30,510 nt of DNA from Chara braunii. Lineage: Eukaryota; Streptophyta; Charophyceae; Charales; Characeae. A model generated the notes under the pieces. It saw nothing but the letters and a program-made list of their open reading frames with translations. It made no database searches and was not told where the DNA came from. Each line of letters starts with the position of its first letter. Positions within the stretch are counted from its first letter, which is position 1. Shown here piece after piece: positions 1 to 8,942 of this stretch. Position numbers and translations under genes: made by a program. The stretch is from positions 3,921,884 through 3,952,393 of the forward strand of contig BFEA01000046.1 in assembly GCA_003427395.1 (NCBI GenBank), written 5' to 3'.

Positions 1-178
1 AAAAAAAAAAAAAAAAAAAGATGAAGAAGAAGGAGAAAACGATGAGGAAGAAGAAGAAGAAGGGTAAGGAGAAGAGGAGGAAGAAGAAGAAGAAGAAGAA
101 GAAGAAGAAGAAGAGAAAGAAGAAGAAGAAGAAGAAGAAGATGATGAAGAAGAAGAAGAAGAAGAAGAAGAAGATGCA
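1..178. repeat. Poly-A then GAA-rich simple repeat inside LTR A
   Basis: About 19 A are followed by about 160 bp of almost pure GAA/AAG triplets on the plus strand (CTT on the LTR sense strand). The matching position of the other LTR copy (20052-20345) carries CTT triplets on its sense strand, so the tract belongs to the family and is not a local expansion. The lysine-rich ORF across it is an artefact. Confidence 0.9.
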
Positions 179-746
179 TTCTCTTCCTTCCACTCACATT
201 GTTAATGTCTTGGAGATGAAGTCTCAATCTCGACAAGGCTTTCTTCCTCCTTGCACAACTCCTCCTTGGTTATGACTCCCTCCTTCTTCAAGCCTCTCTC
301 CTTTCTCTCTCTCCTCTCCCCAAGTTGCCTCAAACCCCCATCATCATGGTTATGGAGTCCTCCCCTCTAGGAGGGCTAATGGGGCTCCCTCTAGGCTCTC
401 TCTCTTCCTCACACCCTGGGGGCTATGGCGGACCACTCCCCTAGTGCCAGCCTCTCTACCTCTAGTCCCTAGAGCTCCTCTCCCTAGCTCATCCCAAACT
501 GGCATGAGCTCTCCTCTCCTCTCTCCAAGTGAAAGAGTGCTCTCATGATCTCACTTGGGCAGCATGGGCACTCATGCAATTGTGAAAGTGGCGGACTGAA
601 TTTCCAGCTTATGTAACCTGAAACCAGCAGTCCGGCCAGCCCATGAGCCTCCCATGTGCCTTGAGGTGAACCGAGGTACCCCCAAGGTAAAATTTCACTA
701 CGAGGTCCTTCCGGAGGTACACGGACCTCTTTTTGGCCAAGTGCAT

Positions 747-779
747 GCAGTCCGAGTGGTTGGTACCAACTCGGATTGC
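747..779. repeat. Palindrome of the GCAGTCCG family
   Basis: GCAGTCCGAG is followed by GGTTGGTACCAAC and then CTCGGATTGC, an imperfect 33 bp hairpin. The inverted counterpart in the other LTR is at 19438-19470. Confidence 0.75.
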
Positions 780-1658
780 CTCTTGGCCTACCCCGGTCTC
801 CTTTTCACTTCACAAATGCTGCCCCCTTGGGTCCTACTGCCCAAAGGGCAATTTTACTTAGGAGAAAAAAACCTAGTGGGTCTTTTTCTCAATTTTTTTC
901 AGTTTGCACCCCATTTTTGGTGGGCCGAGATATTTTTCCATGCAGCGGATCATTTTCAGCCTTAGATTTAGCTGAGATCCAAGGCCAACAATATTTCGTG
1001 TCACCCTCAAGCAGTCCTTGCTCTAATTTTGAGCTCCTAAGTCCACTTTTTCAATTTTTGGTGCATTTGGCTCTTTTTTTGGGCCAAATGCACAGTTTTG
1101 TCATTTTCCCTCTTTTGTTTCTTTCCATTTTGGGCTGCCACCTCATTCCGGAGCTAGTCGTTTTGGGCTGGCTCACAAAAAACAGCTAGTTATTCTCCAC
1201 CATGAGATCTGATCTCAGATCCATGGTCCAAAAGAAAACCGGTCATTTATCTTTTACATTTTCTCTCATTTTCTTCTTTTTAATTCAGATTTTATTGAGA
1301 TACATATCTTTGCAATCCGGATTGGCCTCCCTTATTCTAGGAGGGATGAGCTTACAGTTGGGACCTGCCAGTCTCCTTCCATTTTCTCTCTTTTTTCTTT
1401 CCTTTTCTTTTATTTCAGTTGCGACAAGTGTCAAACTGTTGTGCACCCTCTTTCTAGGCCTTAGGATCTCCTTCAAAGCCAGGTTCATGGCTGGTACTTG
1501 GCCGTTATATCTCGGATTTCAACAATGGCACCCACATGCTCCTAGGAAGCTCTACTGCTCCCGTTTGTCCGATTTTGAGCCCCCTTCGCTCCGATTTTCT
1601 AAGGACAACCTTTTTTCTATGTTGAGGCTCTTGAGGCTCTATTTTCTCATGCCTAGCT

Positions 1659-1679
1659 AGTCCGAGATATTTTCGGACT
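1659..1679. repeat. Palindrome of the GCAGTCCG family
   Basis: AGTCCGA and TCGGACT arms flank a 7 bp spacer. The counterpart in the opposite LTR is at 18459-18478. Confidence 0.7.
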
Positions 1680-2154
1680 GCTGGGCAACCCTCCCAACCT
1701 TGTTATTTTACTTTCTTTTCTCCCCATGACTCTCCCACTTGGACTTGCACCAGTGGTGCTAATATTTCCCACCGTCTAGATCCTTCATTTCGACGGTGCC
1801 GTTTGCTTGCACAATATTCCTTGTGCTTGCTCATGGTTTCCTTAGGACATCCCAAGTCCCGCCACTTTGCCTCCATACTAGTTCTATTTTCTTGTCTCCC
1901 CGGCGGTCCCGCCGGCGCGCGTCCCATTTTTCGTTTTTTATTATTTGGACCCACTTGGTCCCCAACAACATTACGGATAGTGTCCCATTTTTTTTTAACT
2001 TTTGGGGCCCTCTTCCCCTTGGTGGTCCCATCATCTGTACATGCGTGCCGATTTTTCTAGGTGGTCGCCGTTTACCGTCTCCCATGCCGAAATTGCTCCT
2101 TTCTAGCCTTTTGGGTTTGTCATGGCTCATTTTCCCTTAGCCTAGGTATCCCCA

Positions 2155-2180
2155 TGCAGTCCGTTATTTCTCGGACTGCA
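2155..2180. repeat. Perfect-arm palindrome TGCAGTCCG/CGGACTGCA
   Basis: Two 9 bp arms are separated by 8 bp. The copy at 17926-17951 in the other LTR has identical arms and one spacer change, so it is conserved despite about 20% divergence around it. Confidence 0.85.
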
Positions 2181-2254
2181 GTCATGGTCATTTTTCTAGT
2201 CCCACAGCCCCACAACTTGCCCCATGCTAAAAGAAAATGAAGCGTTAAATTTCT

Positions 2255-2292
2255 AAGTGCATCCGGGCTCAATATTGGCTCCGGATGCACTT
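2255..2292. repeat. Perfect 12 bp-arm palindrome AAGTGCATCCGG/CCGGATGCACTT
   Basis: This second hairpin family has a 14 bp spacer. A weaker sibling lies at 2417-2453, and related copies lie at 17655-17692 and 17816-17852 in the opposite LTR. Confidence 0.85.
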
Positions 2293-2316
2293 AAAACATG
2301 TGTTTTCCCTTCCCCA

Positions 2317-2342
2317 TGCAGTCCGTTGCAACTCGGACTGCA
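2317..2342. repeat. Palindrome TGCAGTCCG/CGGACTGCA
   Basis: The arms are the same 9 bp as at 2155 but the spacer differs. The counterpart at 17766-17791 differs only in the spacer. Confidence 0.85.
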
Positions 2343-2416
2343 ATGGGGGTCAATTCCCTAGCCCCAATGCCCCATATCTAGCCCCTACTTGAAATGAAAT
2401 GAAACGGCCAACTCCC

Positions 2417-2453
2417 AAGTGCATCCGAACTTGATTTTGGTTCCGGATGCACC
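2417..2453. repeat. Palindrome of the GTGCATCCG family
   Basis: GTGCATCCG and CCGGATGCAC arms enclose an AT-rich spacer. It is a sibling of 2255-2292 about 160 bp away, so the two hairpin families alternate along the LTR. Confidence 0.75.
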
Positions 2454-2518
2454 CAATACATGTATTTCTCCTCCCCTATGTAATCCGTTTTATTTCGATT
2501 GCATAGGGCCTTGGTTTT

Positions 2519-2555
2519 CTTTGATTTTCTCTGCAAAAATCAAAGAAAATCAAAG
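2519..2555. repeat. 12 bp-arm palindrome CTTTGATTTTCT/AGAAAATCAAAG
   Basis: This third hairpin type has perfect arms and a 13 bp spacer, with an extra internal ATCAAAG copy. The equivalent in the other LTR is at 17553-17598. Confidence 0.8.
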
Positions 2556-2910
2556 TCCTTTGTAACCGCCATATTCCAGAATGAATCTGGTCACGGATGA
2601 ATCTCCCCAAGTGACCGTTTTTTTACCGTTAAGGCCATTTTCTTTTTTCTTTTATTTTCTCTTTTATTTTTTTTTTCTTTTCCTCCTTTCTTGGACAGTA
2701 GGGACCTGCCAGTCCCTACTTGTGGCAGTCCCTACTTGTGGCAGTCCCTACTGACGGCCAACTCACTCACTCCCTCTCATTCTTTTTGTCTTATTCTCCC
2801 ACATTTTTTTTTTTTTTCTCTTTTTTTTCTAGCATGTCAAGTGTCAAGTGGTCGTTAAGGTCCTTTTCTAGCTTTTTCCTGTTAGTTTTGGCCCTTCCTA
2901 TGCCCAAGGT

Positions 2911-2934
2911 GCAGTCCGTTATATCTAGGACTGC
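2911..2934. repeat. Palindrome GCAGTCC/GGACTGC
   Basis: This member of the GCAGTCCG family has 7 bp arms. The counterpart at 17185-17210 has a degraded right arm. Confidence 0.7.
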
Positions 2935-3299
2935 AATGATGGCCTTATCATGCCCATGGGAGCCCCTTTTTACTCCTACCTTTCTCCCACAATGACCCCT
3001 CCTACTCCGATTTTCTCCCGGAGGCCTATTTCTTACATAGAGTCTCTTTTGACTCTATTTTCTTGAGGGAGGCTAATCCGAGATTTTTCAGATTGCTCCC
3101 ATGCTTCCCACCTCAAGTTTCTTTACTTTTTTTCTTTTCTTTTCGACCTTCCCGTTTACTACCGCTAGTGCTTGCAAGTGGTGCTAATATTCTTGACCGT
3201 CAAGATCTCTATCTTGACGGTGCACCTTGCCTTTATTATTTTCCCTCATGCGGTGCCGCCGTTTCTTCTTGGGACTTTCATATGTCCCCGCCATCCATC

Positions 3300-3405
3300 C
3301 CGGCGGCGGTCCCCGACAACTTAGTCCCACCGGCAGTCCCCGACACTTAGTCCCACCGGCGGTCTCCGACACTTAGTCCCACCGGCGGTTCCCGACTATT
3401 TCGCC
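3300..3405. repeat. Tandem repeat of about 26 bp (CCACCGGCGGTCCCCGACAC)
   Basis: About four imperfect GC-rich units joined by TTAGTC are visible. The same array, inverted, lies at 16719-16830 in the other LTR. Confidence 0.8.
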
Positions 3406-3958
3406 CCGGATGCTATTATTTTTCCTTAGTCCCACGTGACCCCGGGTGCCTTTCCCCGAGGTGTCCTACGTTCCTTGGACATTTTGCCGCCCCACGCTGA
3501 CCCTTCTCCCTTGTCTTTCTTGCGCCTTGTGCACTCCTGTTTCTTTGGTCACGGGGCCTTCAACCCGAGGCTCCCGTAGGCGGCCCCTATGTTGGGCCCT
3601 CGTTCTCTAGCTTCCCACGGCCTTCGGGCCGTCCATCTCTTGGCTCCCTTATTCCTTTGTCGCTGTCGTGCTGCGTTTGCTGGTTCAAGGGTCTTTTGCC
3701 TTAGTCTTGCCGAATTCCAATAGCCCTCCAGGCCTCATGCTACGTCCTATATGCCCTTGTTCCTGCGCTTATTCTCGTGTCGTTGCTGATTTTCTCCTCC
3801 TGTGGTTCTCACCCCAAGACATCACTCCCTCTTGTGACCTAATCATTTATTTTTTCTCTCTCCTGCCTCCTCACTCCAGTTTTCTCTGTCGTGCACGATT
3901 TGTCTATATTCAGTCTCTCGAGTGATGGGAAGTTATTCGGGACCCACCAGTCTGGACA

Positions 3959-3992
3959 AATTCCCCCCACTCATTTGCGATGTCCTCATCGC
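3959..3992 (-). promoter_or_regulatory. Polypurine tract with adjacent hairpin (plus-strand primer of element A)
   Basis: On the minus strand a GCGATG/CATCGC hairpin with a 4 nt loop is followed by GAGTGGGGGGAATT and then immediately by the LTR start TGTCC. A polypurine tract abutting the 3' LTR is the known second-strand primer of LTR retroelements. The hairpin-plus-tract module occurs again at 5347-5382. Confidence 0.75.
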
Positions 3993-4214
3993 GCACTAAT
4001 CTCTTGTTAGTGGATTTTGGAGGGATAGACGAGAGAGGAGGATGAGATGTTATGGGTGGTTAGTTTGCCAGGATCCGTTTTGTGTTTCCTTGTTCCGTTC
4101 TCGGATTCTTCTAGGCTCAACCCTTGGGGCGGGGAGGGGTGTGTAGGGTCAAACTTTCTTTGTCCTTTGGGCTTCTCACGTCTCATTCATTATTCTTAGA
4201 ACATCAGACTCCAC

Positions 4215-4395
4215 TCGTCACATTCATCACCCGTAGTACATCAAACCCCCTTTTGTCTCGTTCATCACCCTCAGAGCATCAATCTCCTTTCGTCTCGTTC
4301 ATCACCCTTAGAGCATCAATCTCCTTTCGTCTCGTTCATCACCCTTAGAGCATCCTCCTCCTCTCGTCTCGTTCATCATCCTCAGAGCATCAAGT
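4215..4395. repeat. 37 bp tandem repeat in the 3' UTR
   Basis: About five units of TTCATCACCCTTAGAGCATC plus a pyrimidine-rich half follow one another, with few mismatches in the central units. They lie between the 3' ORF and the LTR. No unit resembles coding sequence. Confidence 0.85.
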
Positions 4396-4719
4396 CTTCC
4401 TTCAATTTCTCTTTTCTTGTTGCACCTGCTTCTCCCGGAGCCTTGTCATCCTAAGCGCCCCTTTTACTGTTCATTCATGCACCTCGTGCCAACCACATCC
4501 CTTTTCTGACCCCGGATGCCCTCAGCGCCTCTTTCACTCATCTTTTCGGCTCGTGCAACCCACGTCTCTCGTCATTCTTTCCTCAATCTCATACTTAGCC
4601 AAATTCACATGTATTATTCCCATGTCATTTCGCCCGACTTTCTCTAGCCCTGCCAATTTCGCTTGCACGTCACCCTTATTCGACCTTTCTTGTACCCAGG
4701 CTAAAAAATGTGCGTTACT

Positions 4720-5295
4720 TAGTCCATTTCATACGCATCTTTCCTCTTACATCTTGCCAGACTTTTCTCAAACTTATGTAAAGTCCATTATACATGTATC
4801 TCTCTTTTGGGCGTCTTACCAGACCTTTCCTTAAGCCTATGCAAATCCAAATACACATGCCTTTCTCTTCTGGACGTCTTGCCAGGCCTTGTCTCAGCCC
4901 CTGCCAAGTCAAATACTCATCCATTTTTCTTCTGGACATTTTGCCAGACCGTTTCTTAAGCCCATGCAAAATCAATTACTCATTCATTTCTCTACTGAAT
5001 ATTTTGTCAGACCTTTTCTCAAGCCCATGCAAAGTCATTTATACATCCATTTTTTTTTTGGACATCTTGCCAGACCTTTTTTCAAGCCCATGCAAAGTCA
5101 TTTACACATCCATTTCTCTTCTGGGCATCTTGCTAGGCCTTTTCTCAAGCCCATTAATTTTTCTTCTGGACATCTTGCCCGACCTTTTGTTAAGCTCATG
5201 CAAAGTCATTTACACATCCATTTTTTTTCTGGACATCTTGCCAGGTTTTTTCTTAAGCCCGTGCAAAGTCATTTACACAATTCCTTGGGCATGCT
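4720..5295. repeat. 63 bp tandem repeat in the 3' UTR
   Basis: About nine units share CCATGCAAAGTCATTTACAC, a T-rich part and GGACATCTTGCCAGACC. Divergence rises toward the left end. Open frames on both strands across it are repetitive because 63 is a multiple of three, not because of selection. Confidence 0.9.
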
Positions 5296-5981
5296 TTTTC
5301 ATTGTAACCTTCTCTTTTGCATGCTTTTTCATTGGTAGATGACACACCTTCCCCCCACTCAAAATGCGATGTCCCCATCGCACGACTTGTTCTCACTCGG
5401 AGGTACGCAGACCTTGGTCCACCAACTGAGTAGACGGATGCCGGCCCATCAGCCCCAAAAAAGAAGGGTGACCAGTCTTCCCCCTGCTGATAACTCACCT
5501 CATCCCCTACTTCATCCGACCCTTTACCGCTTACGAAACGGGCGTCATCACTGAGGTACCACCCCACATCTGGTAGGTAGGTGCAGTTCAAACCTCCCAG
5601 GACCCCGTCTTGTCGTAAAGACTTTCTCGTGAATCGTTCCTCCCGAGTGGTGTTTTCTTGGATCCGGCCTCTTTTTTTCAAGAGAGTTGGGGCTCTCAAT
5701 TAGTTTGCGAGTGCAGTTACGAAGATCTCGCGGTTAGTCCCGGAACAGTTGTAATGATCCGGCAGGGCAGTGTCACTCGCTCTATGGTGGTTGCAGCTTC
5801 CACCCGGTACCACGCCCGATTCCTCCCTCTGGACAGTGTTGCTTAACTTAATGCGAGCAGCCGTGGTCCATTCCAAACAGTCGTGCCGCCCCTCTACGGC
5901 ATGGCGTGTGGTTGGGGAGAAAAAATGAGACTTAAAAAAAAGAATGGCTCTCTCGCCCGTTTGGCTCCACGCCCTTGACAT
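5253..5981 (-). pseudogene. Possible decayed ORF in the 3' UTR
   Basis: One minus-strand frame stays open for about 240 codons with a single TAA at 5700-5702. The predicted product has no motif I recognise; it is Gly/Ser-rich in its second half, lacks an obvious hydrophobic segment, and runs through the internal polypurine tract (gag tgg ggg gaa). It is GC-richer than the flanking repeats, which may alone explain the open frame. A chance ORF is at least as likely as a relic of a third accessory gene. Confidence 0.2.
5347..5382 (-). promoter_or_regulatory. Second hairpin plus polypurine tract, internal
   Basis: On the minus strand a perfect 7 bp TGCGATG/CATCGCA hairpin (5365-5382) precedes GAGTGGGGGGAAGG, and TGTC follows two bases later at 5344. 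It closely matches the module at 3959-3992, 1.4 kb away. It could be a duplicated or ancestral plus-strand primer, or the end of an older LTR now filled with repeats. Confidence 0.5.
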
Positions 5982-7657
5982 TTAGGTTCTGAACATGAGG
6001 CGCAGTTTGAACTCCCCGACTAGAGCTCGTTGTCGGAGTTAGTTCTGAACGGCCAGCATCAATCAGAGAGAATGATGCCATGGTCCTTCAACCCTTATTT
6101 TCCCTTATGAGGAATAGGTCGTGCAAAGATTTTTTCCTTAACGGGTAGAGGTCCTGGGGTCGCGATGCAGGCATTGCTATCCCCCTTATGTTGAGACCCG
6201 AGACTAGAAGTAAGAGAAAACTCAATGTTTTGCTATTTCCATGGTCGACCCGACGACCTTACATCAAATTGCCTAGGGTCCCCTGGCTATGCCATGCAAT
6301 AACCAATTCTCAAACACTCAATCCAATGTTATTTCTAAGGCTGATTTTCATGGCTGGTCCGGCAGCCTCTCATCAACAAGGTCACCCACATGACCGATTT
6401 GGTGGTCGTCCTTTCAATAGTCATTTTTCAAGACCGACCCTTCGGCCCATCCAATCGTCAACTCTCTCATTCCTCAATACCCAATCCTTGTGACCGTCCC
6501 AACGGTCCCTGCCCTTCTTGACTTTAAGGCTCGGTCTTCTTTATGTTGCCCTTCTCATCCTCTTTCATCCATCCTCTTGGTTATTTCAATGACCGACCCA
6601 CCGGTCCATTCTCATTCTTTTTCATCCATCTCATTGGCTATTTTCAATGACCGACCCACCGGCCTTTTCCATCTCTCATTGCTCATTCCAGCTCATTCTC
6701 AATCATTCTTTCTCAATCAACTTTTCTCAATCAATTATGCAGGGTACCCCAGTGCCTATTTCAAAAGAAATGACCCTTGTAAGGGGCCATTCCCGAATAA
6801 CCTGGTTAGGGTCGTTCTTATCCATTCTCAAGTCGAACAGCCCGGTTAGGGTCATTCCTTTCCATTCTCAAGTCGAAGAGTCTGGTTAGGGTCATTCCTT
6901 TCCATTCTCAAGTCAAACAACCTGATTAGGGTCATTCCTTTCCATTCTCAATGTTCAGTTAGTGCCCGAGGGGGTGGGCCTCGAGGACACGGATCTCATT
7001 TCTGTCTTGGAGGTTAGAAGGTGACCATCTCTTTCCAGTTTTCTGCGTGCGGTTTCCTTTGTCCATTTCTTCTTGACATCTATTGTTTCATGCATACATC
7101 CGACTTAGCGTCTAGTACTCGAGTTGGGGCTTGCGACCCCAAGCCACACTAGCCCACACGATCGTTTAACCATAGCAAAAAGACAGGGACGCCCCCTCCA
7201 TTTTCACTTTTTTTGATCACTCAGATCTCAGTTATTCTTAGACTAATCCATGACTTAGTTGGATTAGACTCCTAAGGAAGGAGTGTTCTTCACGCCCCTC
7301 AACCCATAAGTTCCCTAACCTCTCTCGTACTCAACTAACATTCAATGCCTTGCTTTGCTCGTCAATTTGTACTCAAAGTTTCTCTTGTCAAAAATACAAT
7401 CCTCATTCCATCCAAAATTCACAATACACCCTTCCCAACTGGTCTCACCCTATGTCTTGTGTCATTGTCTTTTCTACACACTTTCGAAGGTAACCCGTCA
7501 GAAAGTAGCCTCAAAATGCTATCTTCTACTTATCGTGACACAGTCTTAGCTGGCCCTTTCATCATTCATTCTTAGCAAGCTTACTCCTACTATACACATT
7601 TTGCTCCAATGTTTTGCAAATGAAAAGTAGGATTTTTGTCCAACACTCAATCAACAT
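5982..7657 (-). other. 3' UTR of element A
   Basis: No supportable gene is present. Degenerate repeats of a phrase like GACCGACCCACCGGTCC recur between about 6340 and 6680. A clean 40 bp array is annotated separately at 6801-6957. The rest is pyrimidine-rich on the plus strand and otherwise featureless. Confidence 0.6.
6801..6957. repeat. 40 bp tandem repeat in the 3' UTR
   Basis: Units start exactly at 6801, 6841, 6881 and 6921 and share GGTTAGGGTCATTCC and CCATTCTCAAGTCGAA. The last is truncated. The even spacing and low divergence suggest recent expansion. Confidence 0.9.
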
Positions 7658-8703
7658 CTAATGCCTATTGTTGTCTTGTGCCTCAACTTGCTCGGCCCTG
7701 TGTCCATCTTGTCTTTCTGCTGGCTCTCTAAACCCTAGGCCGGAGGCCATGATTTCTCTTCTCCTCCTTGCAATCTCTCGCAACTCCAACTCGCTGTAGA
7801 AATTTAATGGCGTGGTTACCACCCCTGCCTTCGCGAGTTCCCAGGCCTTGACAATCCACTCATGTTTGATCACACCGAGCCATTGTTGAAACCACTGGCT
7901 GGGTGTTGGCCCTAACTCATCCTCCCACTTGAAGGCTCCTTCGTGCGGCTGGTGTATCGGGGGCCGCCTCTCTTCTCTGGGCCTCAAGATTTCATCCTTC
8001 TCATCTCGACTGCTGATTTTCATGACCTCCTGCACTTCCTCTTCCTCATCCTCCTCTTCTTCCGTCTGTATGGGGATGTACCCGCCTGTCAAGTTCTTTG
8101 GATCGTAGGTATAGGGGATTTTTGTCCTTGTCCCATGTCCTTCTTCAACGTCCCGATCTCTCTCTTCACAACTGTCGTGGCCGCTCCGCCCTTCAAGCGA
8201 ACTTCCCCTTCTCTCCTCACCCTCCTCATGCTCATCGCGCATGTCCTGTCTCCCCTCGCTTTCCCCATGCCAAGTCTCACGTTGTTCGCCTCTCTTGGCC
8301 CCTTCCTCAGAGGTTTGTGCCTTGTTTCCCATGTCCGCATTGCCCTCTACTCCCAGACTTACTCTTTCCCCTTCGCTTTCACTCCCAGACGAGATATATA
8401 TAACTTCCCCCTTCCGGAGGGGCGAGGGTCTTCTACATACGTACTTTCTTCCACCCCTGCCTACCACTGGCCCGGCTATGAGTCCTATGTACAACTTTAT
8501 TTTTGTCGTCCTCCTCCCTCGACTCGGTCCCACTTCTTCCCCTCCGGTAGGCCTGTTGATTACCCCACTGTCATTTTCGTTGTCGAATTCAATTTTTGTC
8601 TTTTCTTGTGCTTTTCTTCTAGGCCTACACCCGTTTCCCCAGTCCGGTAGGCAGCTCCCTTTCCCCAGAATGCTCCCAGTATCCTTCGCATCACGCCAAT
8701 ATT
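7658..8703 (-). CDS. Acidic accessory ORF downstream of integrase
   Basis: The frame is open from a TAA near 8705 to the stop at 7658, about 345 codons, without an ATG in its first 60 codons. A GTG at 8533 would give 291 residues, so the true start is unknown; it may have lost its ATG or be expressed by splicing or recoding. The predicted protein has a basic N-terminus, a long Ser/Glu/Arg-rich middle, an acidic run (EEEEDEEEEVQE), and a more ordered Trp-rich C-terminus (KWEDELGPTPSQWFQQW, WIVKAWELAKAG) ending in a charged helix. I recognise no family. Position after integrase and before the 3' UTR matches the extra 3' ORFs of some plant LTR elements. It is free of internal stops, unlike gag and RT. 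Confidence 0.55.
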
Positions 8704-8942
8704 ATACATTTCCCTCCCTTATGCAAAATGCCCCGCTTGTGAAGATCTCATTATTTCCTCGTCAAAACTATGATACAATGCTCCTGACAATCCTTCCCGT
8801 TGTCACACAAAACCGTTACTGCAAACTCCTGAGTCATCCTGCCTTCCAACCTCAGTCAGTCCAAACCATTGCCCCAGCCCCAAAAAATGACAGTCCCACA
8901 GACGCAGTTAGAGACAAAACTATAGTGTGGGCAAGGCTGTTG

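Larger units (their letters stand above)
1..3958 (-). mobile_element. 3' LTR of element A (partial, at least 3.96 kb)
   Basis: On the minus strand it starts at 3958 with TGTCCAGACTGGTGGG, directly after a G-rich polypurine tract, as expected for a 3' LTR. The whole stretch is homologous, in inverted orientation and at roughly 80% identity by eye, to 16173-20345, which starts TGTCGGGACTGGTGAG. Landmarks shared in order are the start, a 26 bp GC-rich repeat, a palindrome cluster, GATCTGATCTC, a block around 600-800 and a trinucleotide tract. The far end (expected CA) is off the window. No coding region is supported; open frames inside are chance ORFs in low-complexity pyrimidine-rich DNA. Confidence 0.8.

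Noticed and set aside
21-275. Lysine-rich ORF, and the Leu- or Glu-rich ORFs at 19980-20370
   Set aside because: They are translations of a GAA/CTT simple repeat.
654-3350. Several ORFs of 85-150 codons on both strands inside LTR A
   Set aside because: They lie in pyrimidine-rich LTR sequence, are not conserved in frame in the homologous LTR, and carry no motif.
4553-5342. Repetitive ORFs of 93-182 codons
   Set aside because: They are by-products of a 63 bp tandem repeat whose length is a multiple of three; frames on both strands are open.
6801-6957. CRISPR-like regular repeats
   Set aside because: Whole 40 bp units repeat without unique spacers, in a eukaryotic retroelement UTR; it is a tandem array.
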